Shown: piece after piece, positions 9,091 through 20,124 of the stretch
Position numbering within the stretch: the first letter of the stretch is position 1
Layout: every line of letters begins with the position of its first letter
NCBI RefSeq assembly: GCF_007990715.1
Contig: NZ_BJWY01000031.1
Location: 1-57,126 of the forward strand
Reading direction: 5' to 3'
Source of the DNA: Nocardia seriolae NBRC 15557
Lineage (GTDB): Bacteria > Actinomycetota > Actinomycetes > Mycobacteriales > Mycobacteriaceae
Length of the DNA: 57,126 bases
Made by a program: the position numbers and the translations under genes
Notes under the pieces: generated by a model
The model's input: the letters and a program-made list of their open reading frames with translations, nothing else
Told to the model about the DNA's origin: nothing
Databases searched by the model: none

Positions 9091-10560
9091 TCAGGCGATC
9101 GGTCCGCGGGCCGCCTCGTAGGCCGCGCCGACGCGGTACAGGCGGTCGTCGGCCAGGGCCGGGGCCATGATCTGGAGACCGACCGGCATGCCATCTTCGG
9201 CGCTCAGGCCGGACGGGACCGACATGGCGCAGTGCCCGGCCAGGTTGGTGGGCAGGGTGCACAGGTCCGACAGGTACATGGCCAGCGGGTCGTTGACCTT
9301 CTCGCCCAGCTTCCACGGGGTGAAGGGACTGGTCGGGGAGACCAGCACGTCCACGGTCTCGTAGGCCTTGTCGAAGTCCTGCGCGATCAGGTTGCGGACC
9401 TTGTTGGCCTGGCCGTAGTAGGCGTCGTAGTAACCGGCCGAGAGCGCGTAGGTGCCGATCATGATGCGGCGCTTGACCTCCGGACCCAGCCCGGCCTCAC
9501 GGGTCAGCGACATGACCTGTTCGGCGGAGCGGGTGCCGTCGTCGCCGACGCGCAGGCCGTAGCGCATGGCGTCGAAGCGGGCCAGGTTCGAGGACACCTC
9601 GGACGGCAGGATCAGGTAGTAGGCGGGCAGCGCGTACTCGAAGTGCGGGCACGACACCTCGATCACCTCGGCGCCCAGGTCCTTCAGCTGCGCGACCGCG
9701 GCGTCGAAGGAGGCGATGACGCCGGGCTGGTAGGAGTCGGAGTGAAGTTCCTTCACCACACCGACTTTCACGCCCTTCAGGTCACCCTTCGCGCCCGCGC
9801 GGGCGGCGGCGACCACCGGCGGCACGGGCACATTGCGCGAGGTCGAGTCGCGCGGGTCGTAACCCGCGATGACCTCGTGCAGCAGCGCGGTGTCCAGCAC
9901 GGTGCGTCCGCACGGGCCACCCTGATCCAGCGAGGACGCGCACGCGACCAGGCCGAAGCGGGACACGGTGCCGTAGGTCGGCTTGGTGCCGACGGTCGCG
10001 GTGACCGCGGCGGGCTGGCGGATCGAGCCGCCGGTGTCGGTGCCGATGGCCAGCGGAGCCTGGTACGAGGCCAGCGCCGCGGCCGAGCCACCACCCGAAC
10101 CGCCCGGAATCCGGTCGGTATCCCGGGGATTGCGAGTGGGCCCGTACGCGGAGTTCTCGGTCGACGAACCCATGGCGAACTCGTCCATGTTCGTCTTGCC
10201 CAGGATCGGGATGCCCGCCGCGCGCAGCTTGGTGGTCAGCGTCGCGTCGTACGGCGACACCCAGCCCTCGAGGATCTTCGACCCGCAGGTGGTCGGCATG
10301 TCCGTGGTGGTGAAAACGTCCTTGAGCGCCAAGGGAACACCGGCCAGCGGAGAGGCGATCTCGCCCCCGGCCACCTGGCGGTCGATCTCCGCGGCGGTCA
10401 GCAGCGCCTGCTCACCGGCCACGTGCAGGAAGGCGTTGATCTCCCCGTCGACCTCGGCGATGCGCTGAATGTGCGCCTCGGTCACCTCGACCGCGGACAC
10501 GGCACGGGTGTGGATCTTGTCCGCGAGATCGGCCGCGGACAGCTTGGTCAGGTCGCTCAT
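9091..10560 (-). CDS. gatA: Asp/Glu-tRNA amidotransferase subunit A
   Basis: GatA, 489 residues, the amidase-signature subunit of the GatCAB complex that converts Glu-tRNA(Gln) and Asp-tRNA(Asn) to the correct amidated tRNAs using ammonia released from glutamine. The Ser-cisSer-Lys triad is visible: Lys80 in LALKDVF, Ser-rich GGSGGGSA at 153-160, nucleophile Ser179 in DTGGSIRQP. Length matches the family. The start ATG overlaps the gatC stop (ATGA), so translation is coupled. gatB is not in the window; in M. tuberculosis it lies further downstream, separated by pfkA. Confidence 0.98.
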   Translation of the reverse strand: MSDLTKLSAADLADKIHTRAVSAVEVTEAHIQRIAEVDGEINAFLHVAGEQALLTAAEIDRQVAGGEIASPLAGVPLALKDVFTTTDMPTTCGSKILEGWVSPYDATLTTKLRAAGIPILGKTNMDEFAMGSSTENSAYGPTRNPRDTDRIPGGSGGGSAAALASYQAPLAIGTDTGGSIRQPAAVTATVGTKPTYGTVSRFGLVACASSLDQGGPCGRTVLDTALLHEVIAGYDPRDSTSRNVPVPPVVAAARAGAKGDLKGVKVGVVKELHSDSYQPGVIASFDAAVAQLKDLGAEVIEVSCPHFEYALPAYYLILPSEVSSNLARFDAMRYGLRVGDDGTRSAEQVMSLTREAGLGPEVKRRIMIGTYALSAGYYDAYYGQANKVRNLIAQDFDKAYETVDVLVSPTSPFTPWKLGEKVNDPLAMYLSDLCTLPTNLAGHCAMSVPSGLSAEDGMPVGLQIMAPALADDRLYRVGAAYEAARGPIA

Positions 10561-10856
10561 TCGCCCTCTCCCAGAATCTGCGGAACCATGAACCGCTGCT
10601 CCTCGACCGCCGGAGCCATGGCCAGCGCCTGCTCCGGAGTCAGGCAGGGCTGCTCCACATCCGGGCGGGTGACGTTGGTCTCCGGGTTCGGGGACGCGGT
10701 GGCGGGCACATCGGCGGCGGCGACCTGCGAGATCTGCGCGACGTGGGTCAGGATGGAATCCAGCTGACCGGCGTACAGATCGAGTTCGTCGTCCGTCAAA
10801 GCGAGCCGGGACAGCCGGGCGAGGTGAGCGACCTCGTCCCTGGAGATGGCGGGCAC
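10557..10856 (-). CDS. gatC: Asp/Glu-tRNA amidotransferase subunit C
   Basis: GatC, 99 residues, the small subunit that wraps GatA and GatB. The family N-terminus is clear ([20 protein letters not shown]), as is the C-terminal VPQILGEGE. The GTG at 10856 is chosen because AAAGGGG lies about 8 nt upstream and the length then matches the usual 95-100 residues; the longer open frame to 11765 is antisense to the ACT-domain gene. First gene of the gatC-gatA operon, divergent from the ACT-domain gene across about 240 bp. Confidence 0.97.
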   Translation of the reverse strand: MPAISRDEVAHLARLSRLALTDDELDLYAGQLDSILTHVAQISQVAAADVPATASPNPETNVTRPDVEQPCLTPEQALAMAPAVEEQRFMVPQILGEGE

Positions 10857-11099
10857 CGCGGGACCCCTTTCGGCATGGTTCGAGCTTGGTGATTGGCCAT
10901 CCGACAGCCTAGTGGGTCGCGCTGGGCCACCGGTCGCAGGTGTCGGCCGGACCTGGCACCATCGATACGTAACCGATGGGTAAGTGGCCCGCCTCACACC
11001 AAACCTTCGATTCGATAACCAGCTCTCGAGGGTGTAAGTATTGCGGGACTCGGGTACCCGTCCGAAAGTTTCGGTGGCAAAAGAAAGAAAGGAAGGCAC

Positions 11100-11750
11100 G
11101 TGTCCTACCTGCTTCGCGTGCAACTTCCGGATCGCCCGGGAAGTCTCGGATCGCTCGCCCTCGCGCTGGGTTCCGTCGGCGCGGACATCCTTTCGCTGGA
11201 CGTCGTCGAACGTGGGGACGGCTTCGCGATCGACGACATCGTGGTGGAGGTCCCCTCGGGCGCACTGCCCGACACCTTGATCACCGCGGCCGAGTCGCTG
11301 CACGACGTGCAGGTCGATTCGCTGCGTCCCTACTCCGGAATGCTGGACACCCACCGCGAGCTCGAGCTGATCGATCAGGTCGCCAATGCCCGCGACGATC
11401 GACTGCAGGTCCTGGTCGACGGCGTGCCGCGGGTGCGGCGGGTGGGCTGGTCGACCGTGATCGACATGGGGCCGCAAGGGGCTTACCGGGTGGTCGGCTC
11501 CCAGAGCGCGCCCTCCACCCAGGCGGGCTCGGCGCCGTGGATGCCCCTGGAAAAGCCGGCGGTCCTCGACGGCGAAGGCGACTGGGTGCCGCAGCTGTGG
11601 AAGGACATGGACACCAAGCTGGCCGCCGCGCCGCTCGGCAATACCGGCAAGGCGCTGCTGCTGGGCCGTCCGGGCGGGCCGGACTTCCGGCCGTCGGAGG
11701 TCGCGCGGCTGGGCTACCTGGCCGGGATAATCGCGACCGTGCTCGGCTGA
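11100..11750 (+). CDS. ACT-domain protein (Rv3013 family)
   Basis: A 216-residue cytoplasmic protein starting with an ACT domain ([20 protein letters not shown], residues ~3-75), the small-molecule-binding fold usually found in amino-acid regulatory proteins. The rest, with a segment around [15 protein letters not shown], has no recognised catalytic motif. GTG start at 11100 is preceded by a purine-rich SD (AAAGAAAGGAAGG). Synteny with gatC on one side and ligA on the other matches M. tuberculosis Rv3013. The ligand and partner are unknown. Confidence 0.9.
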   Translation: MSYLLRVQLPDRPGSLGSLALALGSVGADILSLDVVERGDGFAIDDIVVEVPSGALPDTLITAAESLHDVQVDSLRPYSGMLDTHRELELIDQVANARDDRLQVLVDGVPRVRRVGWSTVIDMGPQGAYRVVGSQSAPSTQAGSAPWMPLEKPAVLDGEGDWVPQLWKDMDTKLAAAPLGNTGKALLLGRPGGPDFRPSEVARLGYLAGIIATVLG

Positions 11751-11774
11751 CACCTTCTCGCGCATAGCGTTTCA

Positions 11775-11802
11775 CGCCCCCACCGGAATTCGGGTGGGGG
11801 CG
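11775..11802 (+). terminator. Terminator hairpin after the ACT-domain gene
   Basis: Perfect 10-bp stem CGCCCCCACC / GGTGGGGGCG with an 8-nt loop, 24 bp after the stop, followed by the short pyrimidine run TTCTC. A typical factor-independent terminator for high-GC DNA. Confidence 0.8.
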
Positions 11803-11840
11803 TTCTCGTGCGCCGGATCCGGCCCGATCACCACTCCGCC

Positions 11841-11921
11841 ATCTACGGTCGAACTCAGTAGATTCACAGGGTTTACCTACTATTCAACTACGTAGGAGAT
11901 CTACGGTCGTACTTAGTGGAT
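11841..11921. repeat. Pair of 23-bp direct repeats upstream of a secreted-protein gene
   Basis: Two copies of ATCTACGGTCGnACTnAGTnGAT occupy 11841-11863 and 11899-11921, differing at three positions and spaced 58 bp start to start. Between them lie an AT-rich stretch and the palindrome CTACGTAG at 11888-11895. The second copy ends 47 bp before the start at 11969. They could be binding sites of a transcription factor; none can be named. Confidence 0.7.
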
Positions 11922-11968
11922 AAGTCACCGACGTGACCTGTATCGGCAAGCAGAAAGGCAACGACGCC

Positions 11969-12436
11969 ATGCAGCAAGCCCAACGATCACGCCCAGCCCT
12001 CCGACGCCTGGGAGTCATCATGGCCCCCCTGGCGGGCGCGGCCGCCGTGGTACTCATGGCCGGGCCCGCGGCCGCGGAATCCCTTTCCAGCGGAACGGCT
12101 TCCGACCATTCCAACTCGACGGGAACAGTCAGCGGCCGCGGCCTGACCGGCGACAGTGCGACCGGCGGCGACCGATCCGACGGCAACAGCTCCGGCGGAA
12201 TCCTGACCCAGGGCAATGACCCCACCGGCGTACACGCCGGCGACCCCTTCGGCTACTACCACTCGGACATGAATCCCGTTCTGCAGAACCAGCATCCGCG
12301 CACCCCCGAACCCGCCACCGAACCGGCGGACCAACCGCTCAACACCCGCGCGGACAACCCCGCCACCTGGACCCCGACCTGGAGCGACGACGGCGCGGCC
12401 TACACCGTCTGCCCGCCGCTCGCCAGTTTCTGCTGA
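11969..12436 (+). CDS. Secreted protein of unknown function
   Basis: A 155-residue protein with a signal peptide: basic N-terminus, hydrophobic core around residues 16-31, and a likely cleavage site after AGPAAA. The mature part is rich in Ser, Gly, Asn and Asp, then Pro and Thr, and ends with two Cys (YTVCPPLASFC) that could form a disulfide. ATG 11969 is chosen because AGAAAGG lies upstream and the hydrophobic core then falls at the normal distance. No family is recognised. It sits 26 bp upstream of another secreted-protein gene on the same strand, so the pair may be co-transcribed, and directly downstream of the 11841-11921 repeats. Confidence 0.75.
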   Translation: MQQAQRSRPALRRLGVIMAPLAGAAAVVLMAGPAAAESLSSGTASDHSNSTGTVSGRGLTGDSATGGDRSDGNSSGGILTQGNDPTGVHAGDPFGYYHSDMNPVLQNQHPRTPEPATEPADQPLNTRADNPATWTPTWSDDGAAYTVCPPLASFC

Positions 12437-12462
12437 CCCGCAATCGATTCCAGGGAGCCCTC

Positions 12463-12999
12463 GTGTCCACCACGGTCAGTACACCCCGCACCCGCCACCT
12501 GCACCGCGCGGCCACCGTCCCTCTCGCCGTCGCCGCCCTGACCACCGCGGGTCTGCCCTTCGCCGAGGCCGCCGAACCCGACCCCACCGAACGCCGTCCC
12601 GGCGTCGGATGTCTCTGGGCCGGAACGACTTACCCGCAGGGCACCACCGTCGCCGCGGGCGGCACCACCTTCGTCTGCGGAACCGACAACACCGGCCCAT
12701 ACTGGTTCGCAAACCGGTCCGACGGCCCCGCCCAGCCGGTCCCCAACCCCGGCGCGATCAGCTCCCCCGCGGGCCGATTCTCCCCCGGCGCAAGACAACC
12801 CGGCACCAGTCACACCGACTACTGCGTCGGCAACCAACTGATACCCGGCACCGACGACATCTACCAGGCGGTCCGGGTCTCCGGCGGGACCCTGCTCTGG
12901 AAGGCCGCCGCCCCCATCTCCAACTGGACGTTCAACGGCGACGAACCCGCCCCCACCTGGCGTACCGCCTCCCTGTGTCGCGACGGCCAACTCATGTGA
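12463..12999 (+). CDS. Secreted Cys-containing protein of unknown function
   Basis: A 178-residue protein from GTG 12463. The N-terminal ~37 residues form a signal peptide (basic start, AATVPLAVAALTTAGLPFAEA). The mature part has four Cys (VGCLWAG, TTFVCGTD, TDYCVGN, SLCRDG) that could pair into two disulfides, and aromatic-rich segments (PYWFANRS, NWTFNGD). No catalytic motif or known family is recognised. It follows the secreted protein at 11969 by 26 bp. The inverted repeat at 13077-13131 downstream probably ends transcription. Confidence 0.75.
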   Translation: MSTTVSTPRTRHLHRAATVPLAVAALTTAGLPFAEAAEPDPTERRPGVGCLWAGTTYPQGTTVAAGGTTFVCGTDNTGPYWFANRSDGPAQPVPNPGAISSPAGRFSPGARQPGTSHTDYCVGNQLIPGTDDIYQAVRVSGGTLLWKAAAPISNWTFNGDEPAPTWRTASLCRDGQLM

Positions 13000-13076
13000 A
13001 TCCACGCCCGCGCTCCTCGCGGGCCCGCGAGGTTGGCTGGCTCGGCCGTGACGGTCGAGCCGGTCCGCCGACCCCT

Positions 13077-13131
13077 GAGTGGCACACCAGCGAGGGAATT
13101 GCCCCCGATTCCCCTCACTGGTGTGCCACTC
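13077..13131. terminator. Long inverted repeat between convergent genes
   Basis: A 14-bp perfect outer stem (GAGTGGCACACCAG with CTGGTGTGCCACTC), a small internal mismatch, and an inner stem around a CG-rich loop. It lies in the gap between the secreted-protein gene (ends 12999) and the convergent GNAT gene (ends 13141). A bidirectional terminator is the simplest reading; there is no T run. Confidence 0.6.
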
Positions 13132-13140
13132 GACGCAGCG

Positions 13141-13644
13141 TCAGAGGGTCAGGCGCATGACCGTGAGCGGGGTGCCCGCGTCGGTGCGCCAATCCCGTTC
13201 CGGGACATGAGCGAAGCCCAGGCGGTCGTACATGCGCCGAGCATCCTGCATGGTCGGCATGGTGGTGAGCACCACCGCATCGAAGCCCTCGGCGCGGGCG
13301 ATGTCGATCACGCGGCGCAGCAGGGCCGTGCCGATACCCAGCCCGCGGGCCCGCTTGGACACCGCGAGCATCCGGAACTCCAACTCCCCCGGCCGGGCGA
13401 TATCGGCGAACGGCGTACCCGGACGGGCCACGGTCAGCGAGCCGAGCAACTCCGCACCGCGGACCGCCACCAGGATCTCCGCCGATTCCGCACGGGTGGC
13501 GGTATCGGCAAGCTCTGCGACATACAGACTTCGGGGATTCACATGCCCCTCGCCCACATACACCTCGACGGTCAGCTCCCCGACCGCCGCGAAATCCGCC
13601 GCCTCGGCATCCCGGATCACCACGCCACGCTCATCCGCACCCAT
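13141..13644 (-). CDS. GNAT-family N-acetyltransferase
   Basis: A 167-residue GNAT acetyltransferase. The acetyl-CoA-binding motif is seen in SKRARGLGIGTALLRRVID (R/QxxGxG/A), preceded by LEFRMLAV and followed by MYDRLGFAHVP, the typical end of the fold. ATG 13644 is preferred over the longer frame to 13689 because the domain begins immediately after it (VVIRDAEAADF). The acceptor is unknown. It is on the same strand as ligA and 213 bp downstream of it, convergent with the secreted-protein genes. Confidence 0.9.
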   Translation of the reverse strand: MGADERGVVIRDAEAADFAAVGELTVEVYVGEGHVNPRSLYVAELADTATRAESAEILVAVRGAELLGSLTVARPGTPFADIARPGELEFRMLAVSKRARGLGIGTALLRRVIDIARAEGFDAVVLTTMPTMQDARRMYDRLGFAHVPERDWRTDAGTPLTVMRLTL

Positions 13645-13857
13645 CACCACAACTCCATCCCGATTCCTGATCCCACGGCGCGATCGCACACCGCCCTACA
13701 CACACCCGAGAGCACCTCTCCGGCCTCGACCTCCAGGTCGTAATCCCTGGAACGCGTACTCATCACCACGACTCCGCCCTCGCTCCGGGAACACCACGTA
13801 CGGCCGATCTTTCGCGGCGGCGCGGATGCCGGGGCACCCGCGCCGTCGGATTTCCTG

Positions 13858-15993
<2,136 letters not shown>

Positions 15994-16077
15994 TCAACAT
16001 TCCCGCACGTCGCACCGTGTTCGGAGAGTTTTCCGCGCCCCGGGAACACCCCCGCAACCGGTTGGGTTCCACCTCGT

Positions 16078-16497
16078 ATGGACCTGGACAAGGCAGTCGA
16101 TTTCGCGCGCTCCCACCACCGTTCGGTACTGACGACCATCCGCCGCGACACCCGCCCGCAACTGTCCAATGTGACGCACTGGGTCGCCGACGACGGCATC
16201 GTGCGCGTCTCCATCACCGCCGATCGTGCGAAGTACCACAACCTGCGGCGGGAACCCTGGGCCGCACTGCATGTCTCGAGCGACGACTTCTGGTCCTACG
16301 CGGTCCTCGAGGCCACCGCCGACCTCACCCCCGTCGCCGCCGACCCGCACGACGCCACGGTCGAAGAACTGATCGCCTACTACCGGGCCATCAGCGGCGA
16401 GCACCCCGACTGGGACGACTACCGCCGCGCCATGGTCGCCGATCGTCGCGTCGTGCTCCGGCTGACTCCCACCCGCGCCTACGGTCTTTTCCGCTGA
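16078..16497 (+). CDS. PPOX-class F420/FMN-dependent oxidoreductase
   Basis: A 139-residue split-barrel protein of the pyridoxamine-5-phosphate-oxidase-like class common in actinobacteria, many members of which bind F420 or FMN. Typical features are SVLTTIRRDTRPQLSNVTH in the first strands, VRVSITADRAKYHNLRR (cofactor-phosphate region) and WAALHVSSDDFWSYAVLEA. It starts at ATG 16078, 90 bp from the divergent ligA start. The substrate is unknown; related proteins act on biliverdin-like or quinone substrates. Confidence 0.88.
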   Translation: MDLDKAVDFARSHHRSVLTTIRRDTRPQLSNVTHWVADDGIVRVSITADRAKYHNLRREPWAALHVSSDDFWSYAVLEATADLTPVAADPHDATVEELIAYYRAISGEHPDWDDYRRAMVADRRVVLRLTPTRAYGLFR

Positions 16498-16615
16498 CGC
16501 GGTTGCCGCACACCGCTATTCGGCCGCATCGAATATCCGGATGTCGCCCTCCGGCTGATGACCGCCGGAATCGCCCGAATAAGGTGAGTCGCATTTCCGA
16601 CCCGCGAGCGGCAGG

Positions 16616-17866
16616 ATGTCCAAGGTGTTGCGTAGTTTTCAGGTGACGAATCATCGGTCCCTCGCCGAACCGCAGGAACTGCGGCTGACCCGGGGTAGCG
16701 GGCCGGTCGCCACACCGGTCACCGCGGTGTACGGCGCGGCCGCCACGGGCAAGACCGGGCTCATCGACGCGCTGGAGAAGATGCGCGACGCGGTGCTGAA
16801 TTCGGTCAGCGGCTGGGATCCCTATTCCGGCCCGGCCCGCACCCCGCATCTCGGATTCGCGGACCGGCCCTCGGAATTCGTCGCGAACTTCGTGGCGGAG
16901 GGCTGCCCGTACACCTACGGCTTCCGGCTCGACAATGCCGATGTGGCCGCGGAATGGCTGCACTCGCATCCGCACAATCGCAAGCGGGTGGTGTTCGAGC
17001 GGGCCGGGGACGATATCCGGATCGGGCCGATGTTCGAGGCCGCTCGGTACGGTCTGGGTGCGGTGGTGCCGCTGGTGCGCCCGAACGCACTGCTGCTCAG
17101 CCTGTCCGGGCAGCTCTACGCCGAACCCCTGGTGCCCGCCTACCGCTGGTTCCAGTCGCTGCTGGAAGTGCAGTGCGGGCAACCGGATACCGCCGAGATC
17201 GCGCACCGGGTGGGCTCGCACATCTCCCGCTCCACCGACCACGCGGTACGCCTGCTCACCCTGCTGCGCGCCGCCGACCTCGGCATCACCGATCTGCTGC
17301 TGCCCTCGGACGATCCGGTGTACGCGGACTACCTGCGCGACCTGGACACCGATATCGCCTCCACCACAAAGGAGATCGAGTCCTGCACCGTCTCGGCGAA
17401 CTACGCCGAGGAGCTGTTCCTCGAACACGGCATCACCGTCACCCTGTTACAGCGCGAACTGGCCAACCTCTACGCCGCCCGCGACGCCCTCTACTCCCGC
17501 ATGGTGGCCCGCCGCGGCGTCGGCCTGGGCCTGTCCCACGAGGGCATCGAGACCGCCTTCGACATCACCGACGAATCCAGCGCCACCCTGGCCATGCTGC
17601 GCCTGCTGCCGCCCATGCTCGACGCCCTCGACACCGGCGGCGTGCTGGCCGTGGACGACATCGACGCCGCCCTCACCCCGGAGACGGCCGACAGCCTCAT
17701 CCAGCTGTTCCAGAACCCGGAAACCAACACCCAGGGCGCGCAATTGGTGTTCACCACCGCCAACCGCACCCTCATCGACCGCGGCAACGGCCGTTCCCAG
17801 TCCAAGCGCACCACGGTCTGGCAGCTGCGCCGCCACGAAGGGGTCTCCGAACTCACCGCCCAGTGA
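16616..17866 (+). CDS. Stand-alone AAA-type ATPase with altered ATPase motifs
   Basis: A 416-residue ATPase of the AAA_15/AAA_21 (SMC/RecF-like) group. Walker A reads YGAAATGKTGL at about residues 40-50. The Walker B region reads GVLAVDDIDAAL, with Asp where the family usually has Glu. The following strand reads LVFTTANRTLID, lacking the His of the usual TTHD switch. The C-terminal RTTVWQLRRHEGVSEL resembles the usual end of these ATPases. Such proteins often act in phage defence with an RloB-like or nuclease partner, but no partner is adjacent; the next gene is a small membrane protein. ATG 16616 is preceded by CAGG only. The function is inferred to be DNA- or defence-related, with low certainty. 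Confidence 0.8.
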   Translation: MSKVLRSFQVTNHRSLAEPQELRLTRGSGPVATPVTAVYGAAATGKTGLIDALEKMRDAVLNSVSGWDPYSGPARTPHLGFADRPSEFVANFVAEGCPYTYGFRLDNADVAAEWLHSHPHNRKRVVFERAGDDIRIGPMFEAARYGLGAVVPLVRPNALLLSLSGQLYAEPLVPAYRWFQSLLEVQCGQPDTAEIAHRVGSHISRSTDHAVRLLTLLRAADLGITDLLLPSDDPVYADYLRDLDTDIASTTKEIESCTVSANYAEELFLEHGITVTLLQRELANLYAARDALYSRMVARRGVGLGLSHEGIETAFDITDESSATLAMLRLLPPMLDALDTGGVLAVDDIDAALTPETADSLIQLFQNPETNTQGAQLVFTTANRTLIDRGNGRSQSKRTTVWQLRRHEGVSELTAQ

Positions 17867-17920
17867 TCGCACGAGGGCCCGCGGACCGGACGAACGTGCT
17901 CGAATCCCGGCCCGCCTAGC

Positions 17921-18346
17921 ATGGACGTCATGCTCACCCAGCTGATGTTCGTCCTGCTGATCGGCGCCGCCCTCGCCGCCACGCTGGTGTACTTCCGCCG
18001 CGGCAACGGCGGCGGTTCACGAGCCCTCGGCGGCGACCCGATCTCAGCGTGGCGAAATGCCGCCCCGATCGGACTGGAGTCCGGAACCCTCCACGTCACC
18101 GGCGTGAGCCCCCGCCCGGACATGCCGGGCGAACAGTACGTCACCATCAGCGGCAGCATCTCCGGCCCTTCGGTGGTCGCCCACGAGGTCTACGGCCGCT
18201 TCGCCTGGGACACCTTCCAGTGGCCCGCAGTCGGAGATCAAATCCCCGTCGCCTACCCCACAGGCAAACCCGACAAATGGCAACTCGAACACCCCGGCGC
18301 ACGCCCCTACTTCGGCTCGAAGCGACCGAAGGATCAGAGTTCCTGA
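17921..18346 (+). CDS. Single-pass membrane protein of unknown function
   Basis: A 141-residue protein with one N-terminal hydrophobic helix (LTQLMFVLLIGAALAATLVY, ~residues 5-24) followed by RRG, so the rest may lie in the cytoplasm or outside depending on topology. The soluble part has a beta-rich look (GTLHVTGVSPRPD, YVTISGSISGPSVVAHEVYG) and a conserved-looking WPAVGDQIPVAYP stretch. It starts at ATG 17921, 54 bp after the ATPase gene on the same strand. No family is recognised. Confidence 0.7.
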   Translation: MDVMLTQLMFVLLIGAALAATLVYFRRGNGGGSRALGGDPISAWRNAAPIGLESGTLHVTGVSPRPDMPGEQYVTISGSISGPSVVAHEVYGRFAWDTFQWPAVGDQIPVAYPTGKPDKWQLEHPGARPYFGSKRPKDQSS

Positions 18347-18361
18347 CCACCGGGCCGTCGG

Positions 18362-18901
18362 TCAGCGGCGTACGGCCGCGATATTGCCGATGCGCGGATC
18401 CGGTGATCCCGTCGGCCGTCCAAGGTGGGCCGTCATTTCGTTCCAGCTGTGGAACTCGGTGTCCCAGCCGATCTCGTTGAGCCACCGCTCGACATCGAAA
18501 TTCGGGTCGGGCGGGGCCGGTGCGGTGACATCGCCGGGTGCCGGGGCGTCGTCGCCCGCGACCAGGCGGCGCAGGTCGCGATAGCGCGGGGCGTCGGGGT
18601 CCACGACGAGGCGGGCCGCGCCGAAACGGCTGCCGGGGGCGGACAGTTCGGTGAGGGTGCGGACGACCCGCCGGTTCCAGTCCTGGTTCAGGTGGCCGAG
18701 GGAAACCTCGTCGACCCAGCAGGTCGGTACGTTCGGCTGGAAACCGCTGGACAGCAGGAGCTTTCGCCAGTCTCCGCGGAGGTCGGCGATGACTACGTGG
18801 CGGTGGCAGGTCGCGACCGCGCGCGTCGTCGCGAGTACTCGCCCGCATGTTAGCCGGAGTACGGCGCTGCCGAGGACGGCGAAATGCGCTGCGGGCGAGC
18901 C
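18362..18901 (-). pseudogene. C-terminal remnant of a TIGR00027-type SAM methyltransferase
   Basis: An uninterrupted frame runs from just after the stop at 18902 to TGA at 18362. It reads like the C-terminal half of the LCM/TIGR00027 family: DLRGDWRKLLLSSGF, then LTELSAPGSRFGAARL, then FDVERWLNEIGWDTEFHSW and TAHLGRP. The N-terminal SAM-binding half (the GAGLDTRxxR region) is absent. There is no ATG, and no GTG or TTG before 18604, within the remnant of the catalytic core, so a full protein cannot be made. It is in the same frame as, and immediately after, the MetE-like gene. A stop-codon readthrough fusion is formally possible but unlikely. Confidence 0.75.
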
Positions 18902-19969
18902 TCACTCGAAGGTGAGCGACTCCGGTTCCTCGGTGTAGGCGCGGGCGGTCTCGGCGGCCAGGGTCAGGGCGCGGCGGGCCCAGGGTAGCGGGGCTCCGGC
19001 CAGTCCGCAGGCCGGGGATACGAGGATCCGCTCGGCCAGCCGGCGGCGCGGGAATCCGAGCCGATCGATCAGGCGCACACCGGGTTCGGCGATATCGCGC
19101 CAGGTGATCGGCGGCGCGGGCGCTTTGGTCGCGGGCACCGGCGCGGTGGTCGGCACCAGGCCGAGCACCAGATGCTTTCCGCTGTCCAGCAATTCGCCGA
19201 TCCGGTCGAGGTCGGGGGTGCCGATGGTGGCCATGTCGAACCCGACCGCAACGGCCGCGCTCTTGCGCAGGAAGCCCAGCGCGGGTTTGTCCGCGCAGGT
19301 GTGCACCATTACCGGCACCGACTGGCTGCCGACCACCGTGTCCAGCACGTGGAGGGCTTCCGGTTCGGGCATGGCGCGCACGGTGTTCAGCACGCTGACG
19401 CCCTTCAGCGTCCCGTCCAGCACGGCGGTCAGGTGCGGTTCGTCGATCTGCAACAGCACCTGTGCGCCCAGCCGCTTACCCACCTCGGCAACATGATTGG
19501 CGATGCCCTCGGCCAGTGACTCCGAAAGGTCGCGCAGCGCACCGGAATCGGTCAGAATCCGATGACCGCCCGGCAGTTCGACCTCCGCCGCCACCGACAG
19601 CGGCCCGGCCACCTGCACCTTCACCGCGCGCCCCGAGCCCGCGAAACCACCGGTCTCCCAAGCCTCTTCGAGCGCGTCCAGATCGGTGCGCAGCAGATCG
19701 TGCGCCCGCCGCGCGACGCCTCCGGGCCGAGAAGTCAGCCGATACCCGCGCACGGTGCTGTCGAACCGCATGTCCACCAGCAGCCCGGAGACCCGCCCGA
19801 CCATATCCGCACCCACACCGCGAGCGGGCAACTCCACCAGATGCGGCAGCTGCCCCAGCTCCCCCACCACGGTCGCGGCCGCTTCCCGCGCGTCGGTGCC
19901 CGGCCACGACCCGACCCCGGTCGCGATCCCGCCGCGCAGCACGGCCGCGTTCTCAGACACTTTAGCCAC
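18902..19969 (-). CDS. MetE-like (B12-independent methionine synthase C-domain) protein
   Basis: A 355-residue protein of the UROD/MetE C-terminal superfamily, the short form found next to ligA in mycobacteria (Rv3015c type). Metal-site residues of MetE are recognisable: MVHTCADKP and LVSPACGLAG supply His/Cys ligands, and LLQIDEPHL resembles the substrate pocket. The N-terminal folate-binding barrel of full MetE is missing, as is normal for this family. Start GTG 19969 (GVGSWPGTDA follows shortly). A methyl- or thiol-transfer role is inferred. The remnant methyltransferase follows directly in frame. Confidence 0.85.
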   Translation of the reverse strand: MAKVSENAAVLRGGIATGVGSWPGTDAREAAATVVGELGQLPHLVELPARGVGADMVGRVSGLLVDMRFDSTVRGYRLTSRPGGVARRAHDLLRTDLDALEEAWETGGFAGSGRAVKVQVAGPLSVAAEVELPGGHRILTDSGALRDLSESLAEGIANHVAEVGKRLGAQVLLQIDEPHLTAVLDGTLKGVSVLNTVRAMPEPEALHVLDTVVGSQSVPVMVHTCADKPALGFLRKSAAVAVGFDMATIGTPDLDRIGELLDSGKHLVLGLVPTTAPVPATKAPAPPITWRDIAEPGVRLIDRLGFPRRRLAERILVSPACGLAGAPLPWARRALTLAAETARAYTEEPESLTFE

Positions 19970-20124
19970 CCCGAATCACTCGGTCGTCCGACTCCAAAAG
20001 CCGTGGTCCACCGCCGAACTCGCGGACACGACACCATCGTCCTTCGACCCGCACCGGAGGTCCCGGCAACAGTGCACCCTCGCCCGGGCGCGAGTGACGC
20101 GGTCCGCGCGGACGAGCCGTGGGG

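Noticed and set aside
6686..9121. Plus-strand open frame of 811 codons
   Set aside because: It is antisense to the kinase/ADP-ribosylglycohydrolase gene, with Arg/Gly/His-rich composition and no recognisable motif; a GC-driven shadow.
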